Shown: one piece after another, positions 1 to 4,504 of the stretch | Layout: each line of letters begins with the position of its first letter | Numbering within the stretch: the first letter of the stretch is position 1 | DNA from: CALWOS01 sp963595735 | GTDB taxonomy: Bacteria > Bacillota > Clostridia > Oscillospirales > Oscillospiraceae | Assembly (NCBI GenBank): GCA_963595735.1 | Contig: CAVBJJ010000065.1 | Coordinates: forward strand, 1 to 6,444 | Direction of reading: 5' to 3' | Length of the DNA: 6,444 nucleotides | Program-made: the position numbers and the translations under genes | Notes under the pieces: generated by a model | What the model was told of the DNA's origin: nothing | The model's database searches: none | What the model saw: only the letters and a program-made list of their open reading frames with translations

Positions 1-938
1 AGCTGACGGAGGCCCAGTTCGAGGGCCAGACCAAGGCCAAGCTGGGCAACAGCGAGATCCGCACCCTGGTCAACAGCATCGTCACCGACAAGCTGGAGCA
101 GTTTTTGGAGGAAAACCCCGCCGTGGGCAAGGCCATTCTGGAAAAGGCGCTGATGGCAAACCGCGCCCGGGAGGCCGCCCGCAAGGCCAGGGAATCCGTC
201 CGCCGCAAGACCGGGCTGGAATCCGGGCAGATGCCCGATAAGCTCCGGGACTGCAACGAGCGGGACCCGGCGCTGACGGAGCTGTACATCGTCGAGGGCG
301 ACTCCGCAGGCGGCTCCGCCACCCAGGGACGAGACAGCCGATTCCAGGCCATTCTTCCCCTTTGGGGCAAAATGCTGAATGTGGAAAAGGCCAGAGCCGA
401 CAAGGTGTATGGCAACGACAAATTGCAGCCGGTCATTACGGCGCTGGGCGCGGGCATCGGCGAGGAGTTTGATATCTCCCGCCTGCGCTATCATAAAATC
501 GTGATTATGGCGGATGCGGATGTGGACGGCAGCCATATCCGGACGCTGCTGCTGACCTTTTTCTTCCGCTTTATGCGGCCGTTGATCGAGCAGGGCTATG
601 TGTATTCCGCGGTGCCGCCCCTGTATAAGCTGACTCGCGGCAAGACCACCAAGGTGGCCTTTTCCGATGAGGAGCGGGACGCGGTCTCGGCAGAGCTGCG
701 AGGCGACAATGAAAATGTGAAGGTCAAGATCAACCGTTTCAAGGGTCTGGGTGAAATGGATCCCCATGAGCTGTGGGAGACCACGATGAATCCCGAGACC
801 CGCACCCTCCGGCGCATCTGCCTGGAGGACGCGGTGCGAGCAGACGAGATCTTTACCATCCTCATGGGCGAACAGGTGGAGCCGCGTAAGGCTTTCATCG
901 AGGAAAACGCGAAGTACGCGGTCAATCTGGACTTTTAA
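1..938 (+). CDS. gyrB: DNA gyrase subunit B, C-terminal part (5' end outside window)
   Basis: GyrB is the ATPase/TOPRIM subunit of the A2B2 gyrase tetramer, which supercoils DNA in the cytoplasm. The open frame runs in from the left edge (first whole codon at 3, reading LTEAQFEGQTKAKLGN), so this is the last 311 residues of a protein normally near 640. An in-frame TTG at 105 is internal, because conserved GyrB sequence continues upstream of it. The TOPRIM domain shows the metal-binding glutamate in VEGDSAGGSA (codon 294-296), the DxDxD motif in MADADVDGSHIRT (codons 513-527), and the later RFKGLGEM motif. There is no long insert as in Gram-negative GyrB. The usual PLRGK motif reads PLWGK (Trp codon 363-365). 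It ends in NLDF at a TAA 14 bases before gyrA. ParE is the alternative, but the directly following gyrA with a true GyrA box favours GyrB. Confidence 0.97.
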   Translation, partial: LTEAQFEGQTKAKLGNSEIRTLVNSIVTDKLEQFLEENPAVGKAILEKALMANRAREAARKARESVRRKTGLESGQMPDKLRDCNERDPALTELYIVEGDSAGGSATQGRDSRFQAILPLWGKMLNVEKARADKVYGNDKLQPVITALGAGIGEEFDISRLRYHKIVIMADADVDGSHIRTLLLTFFFRFMRPLIEQGYVYSAVPPLYKLTRGKTTKVAFSDEERDAVSAELRGDNENVKVKINRFKGLGEMDPHELWETTMNPETRTLRRICLEDAVRADEIFTILMGEQVEPRKAFIEENAKYAVNLDF

Positions 939-945
939 GGAGGTG
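937..945 (+). promoter_or_regulatory. Shine-Dalgarno of gyrA
   Basis: AAGGAGGTG is a near-perfect anti-16S match. Its core GGAGG (939-943) lies 9 bases before the gyrA ATG, and it overlaps the last bases of the gyrB stop codon. This fixes the gyrA start and suggests that gyrB and gyrA are co-transcribed and translated in close succession. Confidence 0.9.
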
Positions 946-952
946 ACGGAAA

Positions 953-3505
953 ATGGCAAAGAAAAATAATGTGGACTACAAGCCAGAGGACATTGCATTT
1001 CCCAACCAGAGCATTCAGGAGACGGAACTGGTCGGGGAGATGAAGAAAAGCTATATCGAGTATGCCATGTCCGTCATTGTGGGACGGGCGCTGCCGGATG
1101 TGCGCGACGGTCTCAAGCCCGTGCACCGGCGTATTCTTTACGCCATGTACGAGGATCATCTGACCTATGACAAGCCCCACCGCAAGTGTGCCACCGCCGT
1201 CGGTGATGTGCTGGGTCGCTATCATCCCCATGGCGACGCCTCGGTCTATGACGCGTTGGTGCGTCTGGCACAGGACTTTTCCATGCGCTATCCCCTGATC
1301 GACGGCCACGGCAACTTCGGTTCCGTGGACGGCGATCCCCCGGCGGCCTACCGATACACCGAAGCGCGCATGGCGCGCATGGCGGACGAAATGCTCCGGG
1401 ACATCGACAAGGAGACCGTGGATTGGGATCGGAACTTTGACGAGACCCTCAACGAGCCGCGGGTGCTGCCCAGCCGCTTTCCCAACCTGCTGGTCAACGG
1501 CTCTTCCGGTATCGCGGTGGGTATGGCCACCAATATTCCGCCCCATAACCTGACGGAGGTCATCAACGCCTGCATCTGCGTGCTGGACAATCCGGAGGCC
1601 ACGGTGTTTGACCTGATGGAGCATATCTCCGGACCGGATTTCCCCACCCGGGGCATTATCATGGGCAGAGCCGGCATCCGCCAGGCCTATGCCACCGGCC
1701 GGGGCAAGGTGCGGGTGCGTGCCAGAACGGAGTTTGAGGAGTTCAACAAGGACCGCACCCGGATCATCGTAACGGAGCTGCCATATCAGGTGAACAAGCG
1801 GCAGCTGATCGCCAGCATTGCCGAGCAGGTAAAGGACAAGCGTCTGGAGGGCATTTCCGACCTGCGGGATGAATCCGACCGCAACGGTATGCGCATTGTC
1901 ATTGAGCTCAAGCGGGACGCCAACGCCCAGGTGGTGCTCAACAAGCTGCTGACCCAGACCCAATTGCAGACTACTTTTTCCATCAATATGCTGGCGCTGG
2001 TGCAGAACCAGACCCAGCCGAAGATCCTGTCTTTGCGGCATATTCTGGATGAATATTTGCAGTATCAGGAAGAGCTGATCGTCCGGAGAACCCGGTTTGA
2101 CCTGAAAAAGGCACAGGAGCGCGCCCACCTGCTGGAGGGGCTGCTCATTGCCCAGGACAACATTGACGAAGTGATCCGCATCATCCGCAATTCCTATGAC
2201 AACGCCCGGGAGAACCTGATGGAGCGCTTTTCCCTTTCTGAGGTGCAGGCGCAGGCTATTTGCGATATGCGCCTGATCGCCCTGCAGGGGCTGAATCGGG
2301 AAAAGCTGGAAAGCGAGTATAAAGAGCTGGAAGCGCGCATTGCTTATTATCAGGATCTGCTGGCCGACCCGGCGAAGATCTGCGCCGTGCTGAAGGAGGA
2401 GCTGATCGAGATTCGGGACAAGTACGGCGACGAGCGCCGCACGGAGATCCAGGATGTGGCAGACGAGATCGACATTGAAGACCTCATCGAGGAGGAGACC
2501 TGCGTCTTTACCCTGACCCGCAACGGCTATATCAAGCGGGTGCCGGCGGATACCTATCGCAGCCAGCGCCGGGGCGGACGGGGCATCAACGCCATGTCCA
2601 CCCGGGAGGAGGACTATGTGGAAACGGTGTTTACTGCATCGACCCACGACTTTATCTTCTTCTTTACCAACACCGGTCGGGTCTATCGGAAAAAGGGCTA
2701 TCAGATCCCGGAGGCCGGCCGGGCGGCAAGAGGAACCAACATCATCAACATTCTGCCCATCGAGTCCGGGGAAAAGGTCACGGCCATGATCCATACCCGG
2801 GAGATGCGCGAGGATGTGTTCCTGTTCATGACCACTAAAAACGGTACGGTCAAGCGTTTGCCGGCAGCGGCGCTGAAGAATATCCGCAATGTGGGCATTC
2901 GGGCGCTGAATCTGGACGAGGGCGACGAGCTGATCTCCGTTCGGGCAACGGACGGCGCGCAGAACATTCTGATCGCCACCCGGGACGGTATGGCCATCTG
3001 CTTCAGCGAAACCGATGTGCGCCCCATGGGACGGGACGCCATGGGCGTGCGCGGCATTCGCCTCCGGGAAGGGGACGAGTGCGTTGGCGCGGTGGTGACC
3101 CAGGCGGGAATGTCCCTGCTGTCCGTGACGGAAAACGGCTATGGCAAGCGCACCCCGGTGGAGGAATATATGCGCGGGGACGACAACCAGCCCCAGCACC
3201 GTGGCGGTAAGGGCCTCAAGGGCTATCAGGTCACGGAGAAAACCGGTAAGGTGGCGGCGGCCATGCAGGTTTCCGGCGAGGAGGACCTGCTGCTGATCGC
3301 CGACGACGGCACCATGATCCGCACGGCAGTGGACACCGTTTCCACCTATGGCCGCGCCGCCCAGGGCGTGCGCGTAATGCGGCTCAACGAGGGCTGCCGT
3401 CTGATCTCCATGGCGCTGACCGAGCGGGAGGAAGCCGAGGAGACCGAAGAAGCCGAGTCTGCCCAGAGCGCCGAGACAAGCCCGGCGCCGGAAGCCGGAG
3501 AATAA
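953..3505 (+). CDS. gyrA: DNA gyrase subunit A (complete)
   Basis: GyrA is the DNA breakage-reunion and wrapping subunit of gyrase. It is 850 residues, within the usual family size. The N-terminal catalytic domain (about 30-500) shows the catalytic tyrosine Tyr135 in AAYRYTEAR, the GRYHPHGDASVYD helix region (89-100), and the intercalating isoleucine Ile187 in NGSSGIAVGMATNIPPHN. The C-terminal beta-pinwheel (about 510-820) carries the diagnostic GyrA box QRRGGRG at 538-544 and blade-like repeats, including QHRGGKG at 748-754. The GyrA box marks it as gyrase A rather than ParC. A Glu/Ala-rich acidic tail follows from about residue 822, as in many GyrA proteins. At the positions equivalent to E. 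coli Ser83 and Asp87 it has Ala96 and Asp100. The ATG at 953 is chosen for its strong Shine-Dalgarno 9 bases upstream. No T-run terminator follows directly, so read-through towards rnhA is possible. Confidence 0.98.
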   Translation: MAKKNNVDYKPEDIAFPNQSIQETELVGEMKKSYIEYAMSVIVGRALPDVRDGLKPVHRRILYAMYEDHLTYDKPHRKCATAVGDVLGRYHPHGDASVYDALVRLAQDFSMRYPLIDGHGNFGSVDGDPPAAYRYTEARMARMADEMLRDIDKETVDWDRNFDETLNEPRVLPSRFPNLLVNGSSGIAVGMATNIPPHNLTEVINACICVLDNPEATVFDLMEHISGPDFPTRGIIMGRAGIRQAYATGRGKVRVRARTEFEEFNKDRTRIIVTELPYQVNKRQLIASIAEQVKDKRLEGISDLRDESDRNGMRIVIELKRDANAQVVLNKLLTQTQLQTTFSINMLALVQNQTQPKILSLRHILDEYLQYQEELIVRRTRFDLKKAQERAHLLEGLLIAQDNIDEVIRIIRNSYDNARENLMERFSLSEVQAQAICDMRLIALQGLNREKLESEYKELEARIAYYQDLLADPAKICAVLKEELIEIRDKYGDERRTEIQDVADEIDIEDLIEEETCVFTLTRNGYIKRVPADTYRSQRRGGRGINAMSTREEDYVETVFTASTHDFIFFFTNTGRVYRKKGYQIPEAGRAARGTNIINILPIESGEKVTAMIHTREMREDVFLFMTTKNGTVKRLPAAALKNIRNVGIRALNLDEGDELISVRATDGAQNILIATRDGMAICFSETDVRPMGRDAMGVRGIRLREGDECVGAVVTQAGMSLLSVTENGYGKRTPVEEYMRGDDNQPQHRGGKGLKGYQVTEKTGKVAAAMQVSGEEDLLLIADDGTMIRTAVDTVSTYGRAAQGVRVMRLNEGCRLISMALTEREEAEETEEAESAQSAETSPAPEAGE

Positions 3506-3541
3506 AAGCTGGGCGCTCCCTGGAGCGCAGAGACTCAGCTT
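3506..3541. repeat. Two-tier hairpin directly after gyrA
   Basis: An outer 6-bp stem (AAGCTG 3506-3511 with CAGCTT 3536-3541) encloses an inner 6-bp stem (GCGCTC 3513-3518 with GAGCGC 3523-3528, loop CCTG). The structure starts at the base after the gyrA stop. It is followed by GTCAAAAAAC rather than a T-run, so it is not a standard intrinsic terminator on the + strand; it could protect the transcript's 3' end. Its right outer arm is also the outer end of the left inverted repeat of the neighbouring element. Confidence 0.5.
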
Positions 3542-3570
3542 GTCAAAAAACTATATAACGGGGTAACTGC

Positions 3571-3599
3571 CCTTGGCTCTCCCAGAGGGAGAGCCAAGG
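3571..3599. repeat. Perfect 13-bp-stem palindrome, CTCTCCC/GGGAGAG family
   Basis: CCTTGGCTCTCCC, loop AGA, then its exact reverse complement. No T-run follows, so it is not an obvious terminator. The CTCTCCC-NNN-GGGAGAG core and the flanking CCTTG/CAAGG resemble the two repeats at the right end of the window (6298-6342 and 6392-6444), so this looks like a solitary member of a dispersed palindrome family. Confidence 0.65.
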
Positions 3600-3625
3600 A
3601 TGGCAAAAACAAGCAGGCAGTATCG

Positions 3626-3705
3626 TTTCCCACAGTATTTTGGCTGTGCCAAAATACTCGGTGGATAAGCGAATTCAAAAAAGTCCCAGACTTTTTTGAC
3701 AAGCT
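3626..3705 (+). repeat. 80-bp structured direct repeat, copy 1 (upstream of rnhA)
   Basis: It is the same length as the copy at 4283-4362, in the same orientation, and differs from it at 8 of 80 positions. It contains two perfect stem-loops. AGTATTTTGG/CCAAAATACT lies at 3634-3643 and 3649-3658 with loop CTGTG. TCAAAAAAGTC/GACTTTTTTGA lies at 3675-3685 and 3689-3699 with loop CCA. It forms the 3' half of the inverted-repeat element and ends just upstream of the rnhA ribosome binding site. The second stem has A and T tracts in its arms and might act as a weak two-way terminator, but its G-C content is low. Confidence 0.85.
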
Positions 3706-3708
3706 GGC

Positions 3709-3716
3709 GGAGGGAG
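3709..3716 (+). promoter_or_regulatory. Shine-Dalgarno of rnhA
   Basis: GGAGGGAG, with core GGAGG (3709-3713) 9 bases before the ATG at 3723. It decides the start in favour of 3723 over the in-frame TTG at 3696, which lies inside the repeat. The site sits only 9 bases beyond the last stem of the upstream repeat, so RNA structure there could influence ribosome access (inference). Confidence 0.85.
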
Positions 3717-3722
3717 TTTTGG

Positions 3723-4160
3723 ATGAAAACCGTTACCGTGTATACAGACGGCGCATGCAGCGGGAATCCCGGCCCGGGCGGCTGGGGCGCGATCCTGATG
3801 TATGGCGAGCATAAAAAAGAGCTTTCCGGGGGCGAGGCCAGAACCACCAACAACCGCATGGAGCTGACGGCGGTCATCGCCGCGCTGGAGGCGCTGCGGG
3901 AGCCATGCGTGGTGGAGCTGTATTCCGATTCCAAGTATGTCATCGATGCGCTGCAAAAGGGCTGGGCGGAGAATTGGCAGAAAAAGGGCTGGATCAAATC
4001 CGATAAAAAACCGGCTTTGAACCCGGACTTGTGGGAAACTCTGTTGAAACTGTGCAAAAACCACCATATGCAGTATCACTGGGTCAAGGGACACAGCACC
4101 AACCCCTATAACAACCGCTGCGACGAGATGGCAGTGGCGGAAAGCCAGAAGTATAAGTAA
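3723..4160 (+). CDS. rnhA: Ribonuclease HI
   Basis: RNase HI cleaves the RNA strand of RNA-DNA hybrids. It acts in R-loop removal and replication primer processing, in the cytoplasm. It is 145 residues, close to the 155 of the E. coli enzyme, and begins MKTVTVYTDGACSGNPGPGG. All catalytic residues are present: Asp9 in YTDGACSGNPG, Glu47 in TNNRMELTA, Asp69 in LYSDSKYV, His124 in WVKGHST and Asp134 in NNRCDEMA. The basic handle region (W81 to W104, with several Lys) is retained. There is no N-terminal hybrid-binding domain, so this is the short bacterial type. The gene is bracketed by two direct 80-bp repeats. Its promoter is not evident; read-through from gyrA is possible. Gyrase and RNase HI both affect R-loop levels, but a functional reason for the adjacency is only inference. 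Confidence 0.97.
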   Translation: MKTVTVYTDGACSGNPGPGGWGAILMYGEHKKELSGGEARTTNNRMELTAVIAALEALREPCVVELYSDSKYVIDALQKGWAENWQKKGWIKSDKKPALNPDLWETLLKLCKNHHMQYHWVKGHSTNPYNNRCDEMAVAESQKYK

Positions 4161-4169
4161 GAGAAAAGA

Positions 4170-4192
4170 GGCTGTCAAAAAAACAGACAGCC
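4170..4192. repeat. Hairpin after rnhA; probable left end of the second element
   Basis: GGCTGTC (4170-4176) pairs perfectly with GACAGCC (4186-4192) around an A-rich 9-base loop. It starts 10 bases after the rnhA stop. No T-run follows on the + strand; on the - strand the stem is followed by TCTTTTCTCTT, a weak terminator-like tail. TGTCAAAAAA within it matches the left end of the element before rnhA. It also nearly mirrors TTTTTTGATA at 4349-4358, so it probably marks an imperfect left terminus of the second element. Confidence 0.5.
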
Positions 4193-4200
4193 AGCAGAAG

Positions 4201-4287
4201 CCTCCGCAGCAGCGGGGGAGTTTGAGGGGGGCAAGACCCGCCTCAATGAGATAAACCGCCGCGGAAAGCCCCCGCACGGGGCTTTCC
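4201..4287. repeat. Run of three hairpins, no coding capacity
   Basis: Three closely packed stems lie between the element's left end and the shared 80-bp repeat. The first is CCTCCGC/GCGGGGG (4201-4207 and 4212-4218, one G-U pair as RNA). The second is TTGAGGGGGG/CCCGCCTCAA (4222-4231 and 4237-4246, one mismatch). The third is a perfect 10-bp stem GGAAAGCCCC/GGGGCTTTCC (4263-4272 and 4278-4287, loop CGCAC). None has a + strand T-run. I see no similarity to the corresponding left half of the element before rnhA. A structured leader or RNA is possible, but no known RNA family is recognised. Confidence 0.5.
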
Positions 4288-4362
4288 CACAGTATTTTGG
4301 CTCCACCAAAATACTCGGCGGATAAGCGAGGTCAAAAAAGTCTCAGACTTTTTTGATAAGCT
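4283..4362 (+). repeat. 80-bp structured direct repeat, copy 2 (downstream of rnhA)
   Basis: It is about 90% identical (72 of 80) to 3626-3705, with no gaps and in the same orientation, 657 bp downstream. Both stems are kept exactly: 4291-4300 with 4306-4315 (loop CTCCA), and 4332-4342 with 4346-4356 (loop TCA). Differences lie only in loops, the linker between stems and the base after the second stem. It ends in TTTTTTGATAAGCT, against TTTTTTGACAAGCT in copy 1, so the long inverted repeat seen in copy 1 is degenerate here. Confidence 0.85.
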
Positions 4363-4368
4363 AAGAAA

Positions 4369-4407
4369 AAAGGACTGCTGCAATTTTGCACTTTGCAGCA
4401 GTCCTTT
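4369..4407 (-). terminator. 15-bp perfect hairpin, terminator-like on the - strand
   Basis: AAAGGACTGCTGCAA (4369-4383) pairs with its exact complement at 4393-4407 around a 9-base loop. The run AAAAAA at 4366-4371 reads as TTTTTT after the hairpin on the - strand, giving a good intrinsic terminator in that direction. On the + strand the tail is only CCTTTGTG, so it would end rnhA transcripts weakly at best. No - strand gene lies within the window to use it, so it may mainly block antisense transcription into rnhA. Confidence 0.55.
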
Positions 4408-4417
4408 GTGCAGAAAA
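4405..4417 (+). repeat. 13-bp direct repeat in exporter leader, copy 1
   Basis: TTTGTGCAGAAAA matches TTTGTGCACAAAA at 4478-4490 in 12 of 13 positions. It overlaps the last bases of the 15-bp-stem hairpin. Paired motifs upstream of an exporter gene could be regulator binding sites, but nothing else supports this. Confidence 0.35.
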
Positions 4418-4441
4418 TCGGAGAAAACACGCCTTGTTTCG

Positions 4442-4461
4442 GGAAAAACGGCCGTTTTTCC
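4442..4461. promoter_or_regulatory. 20-bp perfect palindrome in exporter leader
   Basis: GGAAAAAC-GGCC-GTTTTTCC is its own reverse complement and lies 43 bases before the exporter ATG. It is enclosed by a further short inverted pair, GTTTC (4436-4440) and GAAAC (4468-4472). It could be an operator for a dimeric repressor, or a leader hairpin with a T-tract in its 3' arm acting as an attenuator. The sequence alone does not decide. No convincing -35/-10 pair was found in 4363-4504. Confidence 0.4.
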
Positions 4462-4477
4462 ACGGGAGAAACAGAAA

Positions 4478-4490
4478 TTTGTGCACAAAA
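4478..4490 (+). repeat. 13-bp direct repeat in exporter leader, copy 2
   Basis: TTTGTGCACAAAA contains the perfect 12-bp palindrome TTTGTGCACAAA (4478-4489) and runs straight into the Shine-Dalgarno of the ABC gene. A protein bound here would cover the ribosome binding region of the DNA. Its partner is at 4405-4417, 73 bases upstream. An operator function is inference. Confidence 0.4.
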
Positions 4491-4495
4491 AGGAG
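4490..4495 (+). promoter_or_regulatory. Shine-Dalgarno of the ABC exporter
   Basis: AAGGAG, with GGAG ending 9 bases before ATG 4505. It supports 4505 as the start rather than the in-frame TTG at 4406. The extra 33 residues from 4406 would be translated from the hairpin and palindrome region and lack ABC-family features. Confidence 0.85.
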
Positions 4496-4504
4496 TTGGA
4501 GCCG

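Larger units (their letters stand above)
3536..3706. repeat. MITE-like element with 15-bp terminal inverted repeats (copy 1)
   Basis: A perfect 15-bp inverted repeat, CAGCTTGTCAAAAAA (3536-3550) and TTTTTTGACAAGCTG (3692-3706), bounds a 171-bp non-coding element. Inside, in order, are a 13-bp-stem palindrome (3571-3599) enclosed by ACTGCC/GGCAGT (3566-3571 and 3616-3621), a 10-bp stem-loop (3634-3658) and an 11-bp stem-loop (3675-3699). The right inverted repeat overlaps the 3' arm of the last stem-loop, so the two pairings exclude each other. The right end lies 3 bases before the rnhA Shine-Dalgarno. There is no coding capacity. Mobility by a transposase acting in trans is an inference; no clear target-site duplication is seen. 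Confidence 0.6.

Noticed and set aside
935..3199. Long - strand open frame (754 codons) opposite gyrA
   Set aside because: It lies wholly over gyrA, which is unmistakable. The translation is low-complexity, rich in His, Leu and Gly with no family motif, as expected from the complement of a GC-biased gene.
3506..3550. Intrinsic terminator for gyrA
   Set aside because: The hairpin is followed by GTCAAAAAAC with no T-run on the + strand, so it was recorded as a hairpin only.
3552..3559. TATATAAC as a -10 box in the gyrA-rnhA gap
   Set aside because: No acceptable -35 hexamer lies 16-18 bases upstream. TTGTCA at 3540-3545 is far too close.
3696..3722. Earlier in-frame TTG start for rnhA
   Set aside because: It falls in the repeat's last stem, has no ribosome binding site, and adds residues not found in RNase HI. 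The ATG at 3723 has GGAGG at the right distance.
3696..3724. TTGACA as a -35 box for rnhA
   Set aside because: The hexamer is perfect, but the place for a -10 (about 3719-3724) reads TTGGAT and overlaps the start codon, leaving no room for a leader or the Shine-Dalgarno. The hexamer is part of the inverted repeat.
4406..4504. Earlier in-frame TTG start for the ABC exporter
   Set aside because: It begins in a hairpin arm with no Shine-Dalgarno and adds 33 residues encoded by palindromic leader DNA. The ATG at 4505 with AAGGAG fits the family length.
4161..4504. Small protein gene, tRNA or CRISPR in the 344-bp gap
   Set aside because: No short frame with a ribosome binding site, no cloverleaf with tRNA-conserved bases, and no regularly spaced repeats were seen. 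The content is hairpins and repeats.
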